Assembly (NCBI RefSeq): GCF_000772045.1
Contig: NZ_CP009754.1
Span: 3,162,001 to 3,226,000 of the forward strand
From: Streptomyces sp. CCM_MD2014
Lineage (GTDB): Bacteria > Actinomycetota > Actinomycetes > Streptomycetales > Streptomycetaceae
Length of the DNA: 64,000 bases
Reading direction: 5' to 3'
In this document: one piece after another, positions 27,454-34,622 of the stretch
Layout of the letters: every line of letters starts with the position of its first letter
Numbering within the stretch: the stretch's first letter is position 1
Position numbers and translations under genes: made by a program
The notes under the pieces: model-generated
What the model saw: only the letters and a program-made list of their open reading frames with translations
Told to the model about the DNA's origin: nothing
Databases searched by the model: none

Positions 27454-28206
27454 CTACCTGACGGGCAGGTGGTAGGCCACCCGGTACCGGTCGGCCGGGA
27501 CGACCACGTCAGCGGTCTCCACCGCGCGCCCCGAGGCGTAGAACGTGCGCTGGACGACCAGCACCACGTGTCCCGGTACGCCGCCCAGCGCGAGCAGCTC
27601 CTCGGCGAGGCCGGGGCGGGCGCCGACCTCCTCGGTGACGTTGTCGACGACGACGTCGATGGCGGCCATCCGCTCCACGACGCCCATGCCGCCGAGCGGC
27701 CCCTCCTCGGGCAGCATCACCGGCGTGCGCCCGGTCAGGTCCAGCGGCTCCCAGGAGGTGGAGAGCATGACGGCCTCACCGGCCTCCCGGAAGACGTACC
27801 GGGTGCACATCACCCGGTCACCGGGCTTGATGCCGAGCCGCTCGGCCACGGCGCCGCTCGCCTCGGCCTGCTCGCTGCGCGACTCCCAGGTGCCGCGCGC
27901 GTCGGCGTCGGCCTGCTCCTGCCTGAAGGGTGTGGCGCCACCGGCGGGCCGGTACCCGGAGCGGGCGACGCGCCTCGGGACGGGCCGCTCGCGCACATAG
28001 GTGCCGGAGCCGGAGCGTCCCTCGACGAGGCCCTCGGCCATCAGCACCTTGCGGGCCTCCAGGGCGACGGTGTCCGAGACGCCGTACTCCTCGCGGATCC
28101 GCGCCTGCGACGGGAGGCGCGTATGGGGCGGCAGCAGGCCGTCGGCGATCTTCTTGCGGAGATCACCCGCGACACGCAGGTACGCCGGCTGCTCACCGAA
28201 TGTCAC
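27454..28206 (-). CDS. GntR-family regulator, HutC/FarR subfamily with UTRA domain
   Basis: 250 residues, GTG start with GGGAG six bases upstream. The winged helix-turn-helix spans about residues 8-75 (LPSQARIREEYGVSDTVALEARKVL, then GLVEGRSGSGTYV), followed by a UTRA ligand domain (about 100-245, ending in VVVPADRYRVAYHLPV). HutC-type regulators are usually repressors released by small metabolites such as sugars, amino acids or fatty acids. No obvious target operon is adjacent. An imperfect inverted repeat, GTTGTACAGACAGCAAC, at 28223-28239 just upstream could be its own operator. Confidence 0.93.
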   Translation of the reverse strand: MTFGEQPAYLRVAGDLRKKIADGLLPPHTRLPSQARIREEYGVSDTVALEARKVLMAEGLVEGRSGSGTYVRERPVPRRVARSGYRPAGGATPFRQEQADADARGTWESRSEQAEASGAVAERLGIKPGDRVMCTRYVFREAGEAVMLSTSWEPLDLTGRTPVMLPEEGPLGGMGVVERMAAIDVVVDNVTEEVGARPGLAEELLALGGVPGHVVLVVQRTFYASGRAVETADVVVPADRYRVAYHLPVR

Positions 28207-28222
28207 TGGCCGCTCCCATCAG

Positions 28223-28239
28223 GTTGTACAGACAGCAAC
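28223..28239. promoter_or_regulatory. Candidate operator of the GntR regulator
   Basis: Imperfect dyad GTTG-N9-CAAC with a TGTACAGACA core, 17 to 33 bases upstream of the regulator GTG. GntR/HutC regulators commonly bind short TA-centred dyads and autoregulate. Only position and symmetry support this. Confidence 0.3.
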
Positions 28240-28353
28240 AGCGTGGCAACCGTAGGTTCGGCCGGGCAAGCAAAGGCCAGAGAATCACTCGAAGTGATGA
28301 CTTGTGCTGCCCGGGGGCTTTACGCAGGCACTTTCTCCCCGCTATGGCCGCCG

Positions 28354-29490
28354 TCACACCTCCTTGCCGGGGCTCTCTCCTCCGCCGTCACCGGGCTCCC
28401 CGTACTCCGGCGGCGTGGAGTCGAGGCCGAGGGACTCGCGGGCGGTCACCGTGGTGTCGCCGTCGATGAGCGCGTAGCCCTGGTAGAGGTGCTCGTAGAA
28501 CGCGTCGGCGTCGGGGGTCACCTCCGCCGCGCCGAACTCCTCGCGTGCCGCCTCCAGGTCGGCGACCAGCTCGGTGACCTGCCGCTCGCTCGCGGACGGC
28601 CAGGTGTGCGCGCCCAGCATCCCGATCTCCTCGGTCAGCGCGTTCTCCACCCGGCCCGCCCAGGCCTGCTGCGCGACCGGGTCGTCCTCGAAGTACTCGT
28701 TCTCCGGCGTCGACTGCAGGGCCCCGTCCAGGACCCGGGCCGCCTCCAGGTACGCGAGCTGGTGTGCGTCGAGCGTCGTGCCGTCGCTGCGCAGCGAACC
28801 CGTCAGGCTCGCCCCCTCGTCCGTGCTGCCGAACAGGCAGGTGACCTCCCGGTCGCCCGACCGCCAGCTGCGCGCGGTCGGCGTCAGGTAGTACACGTCG
28901 ACGTCGGCGGGCAGGGCCCAGGTGTCCATGGCGTACCCGCCCACCAGGCCGTAGCAGCGCGCGTCGGCCGCCGTGGTGACCGCGTGGTCGCCCGGGTAGG
29001 AGCCGCTGCCCGGCATGTCGAACACGGCGAACACCTCGCCGTCGTGCGGGCCTTGACAGGGCACCACGTCGACGTCGTACGTCACCCCCTCGAGGGAGCC
29101 GCCCGGCGTGGTGAAGCACTGGCCCTTCTCGAGGGAGTAGGCGGTCCCCTCGCCGCGTGCGGCGTCGCGGAAGCCGTCCCAGAAGTCGGCGGCGGCGCCC
29201 GTGGAGAGCGTGAGCACCCACAGGGCCAGCCCGACGGAGGACAGCACACAGCCGGCCACCGCGAATCCCTTGCCCCGTTCGCCGCGCTTGCGGATCCCGG
29301 CCAGCGCGATCAGTCCCAGCACGAGCCCGACCGCCGGCACGAAGCACAGGACCCCGAGCACGAACGCGGCGACGGCGAACCCGTTCACGGGGGCCGGCCG
29401 GGGGTACGGCCCGAGCGGATGACCCCACTGCGGGACGTACGGGCCCTGGGGGTACGGCCCTTGCGGACCCGGCGGAGGCGGTATCGACAC
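28354..29490 (-). CDS. DUF4190 membrane protein with C-terminal septum-formation-like domain
   Basis: 378 residues; I start at GTG 29490 because GCAGGG/GGAG precede it, though GTG 29511 is also in frame. A Pro/Gly/Tyr-rich tail (PQGPYPQGPY) leads to a DUF4190 pair of membrane helices (FAVAAFVLGVLCFVPAVGLVLG; GKGFAVAGCVLSSVGLAL). The extracytoplasmic part has cysteines in KGQCF, VPCQGPHDGEVFAVF and VTCLFG that match the septum-formation (Septum_form) type domain found in actinobacterial cell-surface proteins. The C-terminal region is helical and acidic. Function unknown. It forms the left border of the accessory region. Confidence 0.8.
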   Translation of the reverse strand: MSIPPPPGPQGPYPQGPYVPQWGHPLGPYPRPAPVNGFAVAAFVLGVLCFVPAVGLVLGLIALAGIRKRGERGKGFAVAGCVLSSVGLALWVLTLSTGAAADFWDGFRDAARGEGTAYSLEKGQCFTTPGGSLEGVTYDVDVVPCQGPHDGEVFAVFDMPGSGSYPGDHAVTTAADARCYGLVGGYAMDTWALPADVDVYYLTPTARSWRSGDREVTCLFGSTDEGASLTGSLRSDGTTLDAHQLAYLEAARVLDGALQSTPENEYFEDDPVAQQAWAGRVENALTEEIGMLGAHTWPSASERQVTELVADLEAAREEFGAAEVTPDADAFYEHLYQGYALIDGDTTVTARESLGLDSTPPEYGEPGDGGGESPGKEV

Positions 29491-29661
29491 GGGTGCCCTG
29501 CTCCTGTTCACGAGGGTGGTGCGGCGGCGGATGCGGCCTCGCGCATCGTAAGCGCGGCCGGAAGGGAGGGCGGGGCACGGACGCGGACTTGCAGGGCGCG
29601 GTCGTGCCGGGCGCGGACTTGCAAGGCGCGGTCGTACCGGGCGCGGTCGTGCCGGGCGCCG

Positions 29662-29859
29662 TCACTGCTTCCACAGCGGTCCGAGCGCCGCGTTGACCAG
29701 GTGGACACCTCCGAAGGCCACCGCCCGGCCCGCTCTCCCGGACGCGGCCAGAGCGGCGGCCCCGGCACCGAACCACAGCACCTCCAGGGCGACCCGCCGG
29801 CTCCCCCCGCGCCGGGTGTGCCGCAACGCCCCGCCGGTCACCCCGGGCGGCGTCACCAC
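29662..29859 (-). pseudogene. Truncated DUF2568/YrdB-like membrane protein fragment
   Basis: A 65-codon frame whose RRVALEVLWFGAGAAALAAS and AVAFGGVHLVNAALGPLW segments resemble the last two membrane helices of DUF2568 proteins, normally about 110 residues. The first helices are missing and no matching frame continues upstream. It also overlaps an open stretch on the other strand, so the locus looks like gene debris. A short functional protein cannot be excluded. Confidence 0.45.
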
Positions 29860-29980
29860 CCGCCCGGTACGCGGCCTGACGCCCAGCCGTTACGCGCTGG
29901 CCCGGCGCCGTGAGGACGAGGGCCGGGCACCGGTCCGGGACTACGCCGAAGCCTGCCGCCGGGCGGCGGCCGGGGGCTGA
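29860..29980 (+). pseudogene. Possible C-terminal fragment of an unrecognised protein
   Basis: The plus strand encodes a plausible protein tail (RYALARRREDEGRAPVRDYA, then EACRRAAAGG and stop) with good codon bias, but no start, ribosome site or upstream domain. It sits next to the truncated DUF2568 fragment at the edge of the accessory region. I do not recognise the parent family. Confidence 0.3.
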
Positions 29981-29988
29981 ACGGGCCG

Positions 29989-30576
29989 TCAGTCGCCACG
30001 GTCGCGCACGTGTGCGCGCACTCCTTGCAGACCGAACAGCACGAGCAGTTCCACCGCGCCGCCGTCGGCGCTGCCCAGCCAGTGCGGCAGGGACGTGTCG
30101 AACTCGGCCGCCTCACCGGGGGTCAGCGTCAGGTCGCGCTCGCCGACCAGCAGCCGCAGCCGGCCGCTGAGCACGTACAGCCACTCGGAGCCCTCGTGGG
30201 TCTGCGGGGTCGGTTCGAGCGGTGCGGGACGGCTCGGGATGATCATCTTGAAGGCCTGGGTGCCGCCCGGTCGCCGGGAGAGCGGTACGAAGACCATCCC
30301 GAAGCGCTTGACCGGCTTCAGGTGGATGCGCGGGTCGCCCGTGCGCGGGGCGCCGACGAGGTCGTCCAGGGGGACGCCGTAGATCCGGGCGAGCGGCAGC
30401 AGCAGTTCCAGGGTCGCCCTGCGCCGTCCGCTCTCCAGCCGGGACAGGGTGCTCTCCGACACCCCGGTCGCCGCCGAGAGGCGGGCGAGGGTGATGCCGC
30501 GCTCGCGGCGCAGCGCGCGCAGACGGGGGCCCACGGCGCCGAGTACGTCGTCCACGTCGTCCGTTGCGGCGTCCAT
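29989..30576 (-). CDS. XRE-family regulator with C-terminal cupin domain
   Basis: 195 residues, ATG 30576 preceded by AAGGTGG. An N-terminal HTH_3/XRE domain (about residues 14-70; LRRERGITLARLSAATGVSE, then STLSRLESGRR) is followed by a cupin_2 beta-barrel (about 105-185; HEGSEWLYVLSGRLRLLVGE, with DTSLPHWLG). Such proteins are one-component regulators whose cupin domain senses a small ligand. It is divergent from a methyltransferase gene, with a clean inverted repeat at 30585-30601 in the gap, so it probably controls itself and the methyltransferase-DinB pair. Confidence 0.92.
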   Translation of the reverse strand: MDAATDDVDDVLGAVGPRLRALRRERGITLARLSAATGVSESTLSRLESGRRRATLELLLPLARIYGVPLDDLVGAPRTGDPRIHLKPVKRFGMVFVPLSRRPGGTQAFKMIIPSRPAPLEPTPQTHEGSEWLYVLSGRLRLLVGERDLTLTPGEAAEFDTSLPHWLGSADGGAVELLVLFGLQGVRAHVRDRGD

Positions 30577-30584
30577 CGGGCCAC

Positions 30585-30601
30585 CTTGCCACAACGGCAA
30601 G
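30585..30601. promoter_or_regulatory. Inverted repeat CTTGCC-N5-GGCAAG, likely XRE-cupin operator
   Basis: Perfect 6-base arms around ACAAC, nine bases upstream of the regulator ATG and about 90 bases upstream of the divergent methyltransferase. It overlaps the regulator's ribosome-site region, where bound protein would block transcription or initiation. Site and symmetry fit autoregulation; binding is inferred. Confidence 0.55.
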
Positions 30602-30689
30602 ATTCCGTGCCGGACCGTGCGGCCGCTGCCGAGACTGGCCGCATCCGTTGCGCTCGGCCGGCCGGCCGAGCCCGACCGAAGGAGTTCCG

Positions 30690-31316
30690 ATGAGCGCCAC
30701 CGACGCGGTCACGTTCTGGGACGGCGTGTACGCGGCCCGACCGGCGTCCGACGCCCCGCGGCCGAACGTCCGTCTCGTCGAGACGGTCTCCGACCTGTCT
30801 CCAGGCGACGCGCTGGACCTGGGGTCCGGCAGCGGCGGCGACGCGCTGTGGCTCGCCCGGCGGGGCTGGCGGGTCACGGCCGTGGACGTCTCCGGCGTGG
30901 CGGCCGGCCGGCTCGCGGGGCACGCCCGCGCCCACGGCCTCGGCGACCGGGTGGACGCCGTACGGCTCGATCTGCGCGCGTCGTTCCCCGAGGGCCGGTT
31001 CGACCTGGTCTGCGCGCACTACCTCCACACGCCCTTCGACCTGGACCGGGCGGCGGTGCTGCGTACGGCCGCGCACGCGCTGCGACCGGACGGGCGGCTG
31101 CTGGTCGTCGACCACGGCTCGACCGCGCCGTGGTCGTGGGACCAGGACCCCGAGGTCCGGTACCCGGCCCCCGGGGAGGTGGCGGCAGGCCTCGCCCTCG
31201 ACCCGGCGACGTGGCGGGTCGAACGGGCCGAGGCCGCGCGCCGGACCGCGACCGGCCCGGACGGGCGTACCGCCGAGGTCGTCGACCACGTCCTGCTCGT
31301 CCGGCGCGCGAGCTGA
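30690..31316 (+). CDS. Class I SAM-dependent methyltransferase
   Basis: 208 residues, ATG 30690 with GGAG seven bases upstream. Motif I is ALDLGSGSGGDALWLA (about residues 40-55), the acidic residue after strand 2 is in VTAVDVSG and motif IV region is DLVCAHYLHTPF. The later strand RLLVVDHGS fits the fold. The TehB-like short form suggests a small-molecule substrate, possibly a toxic metabolite or oxyanion, but the sequence does not fix it. It is divergent from the XRE-cupin regulator and is followed 26 bases later by the DinB-like gene, probably one operon. Confidence 0.88.
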   Translation: MSATDAVTFWDGVYAARPASDAPRPNVRLVETVSDLSPGDALDLGSGSGGDALWLARRGWRVTAVDVSGVAAGRLAGHARAHGLGDRVDAVRLDLRASFPEGRFDLVCAHYLHTPFDLDRAAVLRTAAHALRPDGRLLVVDHGSTAPWSWDQDPEVRYPAPGEVAAGLALDPATWRVERAEAARRTATGPDGRTAEVVDHVLLVRRAS

Positions 31317-31342
31317 GGGCGCACGCCCGCAAGGAGGCCACC

Positions 31343-31831
31343 ATGTCCCCCACCCGCCGTCGGGACACCCCGCCGCCCCGCACCGGAGACAGTGAGGCCG
31401 GGACCCTGCGCGGATTCCTCGACTACGTGCGGACCTCGCTCGCCGGCAAGGTCGAGGGTGCCCCGGAGCCACAGGTCCGCACGGCCGCGGTGCCGTCCGG
31501 CACCAACCTGCTCGGGCTGCTCAACCACCTGACCCACGTCGAACGAGCCGTCTTCCTCGGGGAGGAGGTGCGGAGCTGGCCGGCGACGTTCCGCGCCGCG
31601 CCGCAGGACGGCGTGGCCGAGGTCGTCGCTCGCTACCGCGAGGCCGTCGACGCTGCGAACCGCGTCCTCGACACCTGCACCGACCTCGGCGCACCGCTCC
31701 CCGGGCCCCGTCCGGGCCGCCCCGCCCCGAGCGTCCGCTGGGCCCTCACCCACATGATCGAGGAGACCGGTCGCCACGCCGGTCACGCGGACATCCTCCG
31801 CGAGCTGATCGACGGCACGACGGGACGCTGA
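31343..31831 (+). CDS. DinB-like (DUF664) family protein
   Basis: 162 residues, ATG 31343 with AAGGAGG upstream. The four-helix DinB fold is indicated by LLGLLNHLTHVERAVFLGEE and the late MIEETGRHAGHADILREL motif, giving the three metal-binding histidines expected for DUF664. Relatives include thiol-dependent enzymes that use mycothiol or bacillithiol, so detoxification is reasonable alongside the upstream methyltransferase. It converges with the M50 protease gene with a 29-base gap. Confidence 0.88.
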   Translation: MSPTRRRDTPPPRTGDSEAGTLRGFLDYVRTSLAGKVEGAPEPQVRTAAVPSGTNLLGLLNHLTHVERAVFLGEEVRSWPATFRAAPQDGVAEVVARYREAVDAANRVLDTCTDLGAPLPGPRPGRPAPSVRWALTHMIEETGRHAGHADILRELIDGTTGR

Positions 31832-31860
31832 CCCGCACGGCCCCGTGCCGTGGCCCTCGT

Positions 31861-33111
31861 TCAGCCCGCGCTCGCGGACCGGCGTGAGCGGCGGTTGCGC
31901 CACCAGGTGACCAGCCAGAGGACGTTGACGCCGCCCAGGACCACCAGCACCGTCACCGCGTCGGCGTTGCCGGCCAGGCCGTGTTCCGGCCCCAGGCCGC
32001 GCACGGCGCGGACGAGGAGGGCGAGGTCGACGGGCAGGGTGACCGCGGCCATGAACGTCAGACAGGCCGCCGTGCCGACCACGAGGACGACGCTGTAGAT
32101 CCGGACGGCCCGCCGCTCGTGCGCGGGCAGCCGGGTACTGGGGTCCTCCCGTGCCGCCTCGGTACGCGGGCCACGCCGCACCGGCCGCACGGCGCGCCGG
32201 AACCTGTACCGCGCGTACGCCAGACCGTCCCCGTACAGGTCACGGCAGCCGGTGAGGTCCTGGAGGACGAAGTACAGGTCGGTGCGGGTGAAGACCATGC
32301 ACTGGAAGGGCAGCGGCAGCAGGGCGAGGAGCAGGGCCGCGGCCAGCAGGCGGTGGGCCGTCGTCCCGGTCTCCGTCGCGGCGAGGACCAGGACGAGGGA
32401 GGACGCGACGGACAGGTTGAGGGCGATACCGGCCAGATAGGCCGTCAGCCGGTGGCGGCGGGGCGCGAGTTCGATGCCGCTGATGTCGGTCTGCATGACG
32501 AGGAACTGCAGCCGGGTGCCCAGCCGCATCTTCCCCGGCACACCCGCCGCCCGGGCGGTGACCAGGTGTGCCAGTTCGTGGGCCAGCAGCAGCGCCCACC
32601 CGGCCGCAGCCCCGCTCAGGAGCACCACGCTGCCGTGGCGGCTCCACAACAGGTCGCGGTAGCCGGGCAGCAGGTCGGGACGGCGCACCAGCACGGCGAG
32701 GGCGGCCGCGAGCAGTGCTCCGACGAGCAGCGGAAGCACCGGGTGCAGGGCGAGGCGGACGTGGCGGGGGCGCAGCCACGGCAGGGACGCCCGGGGCGGT
32801 TCGGCATCCGGGACCGGGCGGTCGCCGATCCGCGCCACGAAGCCCAGCGCGGCCAGGTCCCCGACGAAGTCCGCGATGTCGAACTCCTCCCCGGTCTCGG
32901 CACGCAGCGTCTCTTCGGTGCGTGCCACGCTCCGCCCCGCGCGCAGGAGTTCCACCGCGCGTGCCCCGGCCGCCGGGAGGGCGACGAAGGTCCGGGTGGC
33001 CATGCGGCCCACGATCCACTCGTCGCGGTCCGGTCGTACCGCCAGGTCGTGCAGGACGACGCGGGTCGTCGGCCCGATCCGGGGAGGGACGTCGGCGGCG
33101 GTGTCCGTCAC
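31861..33111 (-). CDS. M50-type membrane metalloprotease with N-terminal PqqD-like domain (RiPP locus)
   Basis: 416 residues. GTG 33111 overlaps the upstream ThiF-like stop (GTGA), so translation is coupled. Residues about 10-97 look like a PqqD-type winged helix (RTFVALPAAGARAVELLRAG, then DFVGDLAALGFVARIG), the module that binds leader peptides in RiPP enzymes. Membrane helices follow, with zinc motif LLLAHELAHLV (His178, Glu179, His182) and a conserved TDLYFVLQDL with Asp278 as likely third ligand. Two helices close the protein. This matches M50 proteases of peptide-modification clusters; it probably cleaves or exports the modified peptide encoded at 34532. Confidence 0.85.
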   Translation of the reverse strand: MTDTAADVPPRIGPTTRVVLHDLAVRPDRDEWIVGRMATRTFVALPAAGARAVELLRAGRSVARTEETLRAETGEEFDIADFVGDLAALGFVARIGDRPVPDAEPPRASLPWLRPRHVRLALHPVLPLLVGALLAAALAVLVRRPDLLPGYRDLLWSRHGSVVLLSGAAAGWALLLAHELAHLVTARAAGVPGKMRLGTRLQFLVMQTDISGIELAPRRHRLTAYLAGIALNLSVASSLVLVLAATETGTTAHRLLAAALLLALLPLPFQCMVFTRTDLYFVLQDLTGCRDLYGDGLAYARYRFRRAVRPVRRGPRTEAAREDPSTRLPAHERRAVRIYSVVLVVGTAACLTFMAAVTLPVDLALLVRAVRGLGPEHGLAGNADAVTVLVVLGGVNVLWLVTWWRNRRSRRSASAG

Positions 33112-34349
33112 GACGGGTCCCGGTCGCCGGAGCCGGAACGCGCGGCCGGTACCGGGTCCGGAACCGGGTCCGATACCGGGACGGGCTCCGCCCGGCGGCA
33201 GGCCGGGCAGTCGGGGCGCCGCCGTGCGCGCTGCATGACGGGGTCGCCCGGCATCATGAGGTTGAGGCCGAACCGGCATCCGGGTTCGACGGGCGGTACG
33301 CCGCACAGGAGCATCAGGGCGGCGTGGGCCAGCAGCCCGCCCGACAGGCCGGCGGTCACGGCGTTGGCCGGGTTCCACGGCATGCGGGGCGAGGCCGCGT
33401 CCTCGTCCTGGCCGGGGCCGAGCCGCAGGTCGCGCCGTTCGACCTCGGCGTCGCGCAGGCACTGCCAGCACGCGCCCCGGCCGGGCGTGAAGACGCCGAC
33501 GCTGACCAGCGGCCCGCGGTAGCCCGCCTCGGCCCACGGCGTGCCCGTGGACAGGCAGACCTGGTTGGCCCACCTGCGGATCGCGGCGGGACGGTCGGCG
33601 GCGAGCAGCAGCGCGTCGTAACCGGGCGCGCGAGCGGGGCCGTCGGGGCTTCCGCTGTTGGCGCCGGTCAGCAGGTCTTCGAGGTCCGCCGGGCCGCGCA
33701 CCTCGCGCCGCTCGCCGGTGACCTCGGTGTCCGGATTCAGCGCGCGCAGGGCGGTGAGCGCCGCGTCGAGCTTCGGCTTGCCGAGGTCGTCCTCGCGGAA
33801 GAGCGTCTGCCGGTTGAGGTTGGACAGTTCGACCACGTCCGGTTCGACGCAGTGCAGCCGCCCCACGCCGGACGCCACCAGGTCCCGGGCGGCGGCCGAG
33901 CCGGTGCCGCCGACCCCGATCAGCAGGACCCGTGCCCTGCGCAGCAGCAGTTGCGGCTCCCAGGCGCTGCTCCTGGGCCGCAGGTCCATCCAGCGCAGCA
34001 GGGTCATGCCCCTGCTGTACCTCTCGCGTTCCCGCTCGGACAGTTCCGCGGGCGGCTCGGCGCCGGCGTCCTCGACGTACCCGGCGTCGGTGAGGTCCGT
34101 CATCGCCTGGGCGATGTCCGGCTCCGGCAGCCGCAGTTCCGGATGGCGTCGGGACACCTCCGCGACGACGTCCGTGGCACTCCGCGTCCCGTCCATGGCC
34201 TGCACCAGGGACCAGACCCAGCCGTCGGCGTCCCGCACCTCGGCTCCGATGCCGTGGACCACACTGCCGATCCGCACGTGACCGTCCACGGTCCGGTAGG
34301 CGCGGTGCTCCGGTTTGATCCGGGGCCGCCGCATCGCGTGCACCGTCAT
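33108..34349 (-). CDS. ThiF/E1-like adenylating enzyme with N-terminal PqqD-like domain (RiPP locus)
   Basis: 413 residues from ATG 34349; an in-frame GTG/ATG further upstream is possible. Residues 15-95 form a PqqD-like domain (DGWVWSLVQAMDGTRSATDV, DLTDAGYVED). The E1-like part has nucleotide loop GVGGTGS (145-151), EPDVVELSNLNRQ with ribose Asp171 and Arg180, KPKLDAA Lys, catalytic Asp252 in LLLAADRP, and a zinc site CWQC (294-297) with CPAC (381-384). All residues for ATP-dependent adenylation of a peptide C-terminus are present. Relatives include MccB, PaaA and TOMM leader-binding ThiF proteins. No YcaO gene is near, so azoline formation is unlikely. Confidence 0.88.
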   Translation of the reverse strand: MTVHAMRRPRIKPEHRAYRTVDGHVRIGSVVHGIGAEVRDADGWVWSLVQAMDGTRSATDVVAEVSRRHPELRLPEPDIAQAMTDLTDAGYVEDAGAEPPAELSERERERYSRGMTLLRWMDLRPRSSAWEPQLLLRRARVLLIGVGGTGSAAARDLVASGVGRLHCVEPDVVELSNLNRQTLFREDDLGKPKLDAALTALRALNPDTEVTGERREVRGPADLEDLLTGANSGSPDGPARAPGYDALLLAADRPAAIRRWANQVCLSTGTPWAEAGYRGPLVSVGVFTPGRGACWQCLRDAEVERRDLRLGPGQDEDAASPRMPWNPANAVTAGLSGGLLAHAALMLLCGVPPVEPGCRFGLNLMMPGDPVMQRARRRPDCPACRRAEPVPVSDPVPDPVPAARSGSGDRDPS

Positions 34350-34531
34350 TTTCGCGCCAACCTCGCCATCCCCACCTACGCGCCCCACAACGGACATTGA
34401 CAACAGTGACCGGGCGAGCGAACGCTGACAAGAGCACAACGTGCCCCTCAGGCCACAGCACGACCGCCCAGCGGCACGACGGCACATCGGCACATCGGTC
34501 ATCACCAGGGTCACCACCGGAAGGAGACGAC
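34350..34531. promoter_or_regulatory. Divergent control region of the RiPP-like locus
   Basis: 182 bases between the ThiF-like gene and the peptide gene. A TTGACA hexamer at 34397-34402 points toward the peptide gene, with only a weak -10 (AACGCT, 34421-34426). The complementary strand has TTGTCA at about the same place pointing the other way. CGGCACAT is repeated in tandem at about 34486-34501. A strong AAGGAG ribosome site (34520-34525) ends the region. One regulator could serve both directions. Confidence 0.45.
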
Positions 34532-34609
34532 ATGGCGAACAAGATCGAGATCCGTCCGCTGGACAAGAAGGAGACCACCGGCGACAGCGGCGGCAACGGC
34601 GGCTCCTGA
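34532..34609 (+). CDS. 25-residue putative RiPP precursor peptide ending GGNGGS
   Basis: ATG 34532 follows AAGGAG at six to seven bases, the best ribosome site in this region. The peptide begins MANKIEIRPLDKKETT and ends GDSGGNGGS. The N-terminal half looks like a leader: alternating hydrophobic and charged residues (IEIRPL) able to form the beta strand that docks on PqqD-like domains. The glycine-rich tail has no Cys and only Ser, Asn, Asp and Thr as side chains. It is followed 13 bases later by the M14 peptidase gene and is divergent from the E1-like and M50 genes. No known precursor is recognised. The frame is open upstream to a TTG at 34397, so a 70-residue form is a weaker alternative. 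Confidence 0.75.
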   Translation: MANKIEIRPLDKKETTGDSGGNGGS

Positions 34610-34622
34610 CCGGACGCGCCCG

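Noticed and set aside
27217-27474. Small plus-strand gene between the SPOR-like and GntR genes
   Set aside because: All three frames lack a ribosome site and proper codon bias, and the end overlaps the GntR stop as a near-palindrome.
26704-29913. Roughly 1070-codon plus-strand frame across Nudix, SPOR-like, GntR and DUF4190 genes
   Set aside because: It passes antisense through several clear genes and has no recognisable domain or start.
33108-34349. ThiF-like gene as part of an azole-forming (YcaO) cluster
   Set aside because: No YcaO or dehydrogenase gene is present and the precursor has no Cys, so cyclodehydration is not supported.
34532-34609. Lasso peptide or lanthipeptide precursor
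   Set aside because: No Cys, no leader-type Thr/Gly junction, and no asparagine-synthetase-like, B1/B2 or LanM gene nearby.
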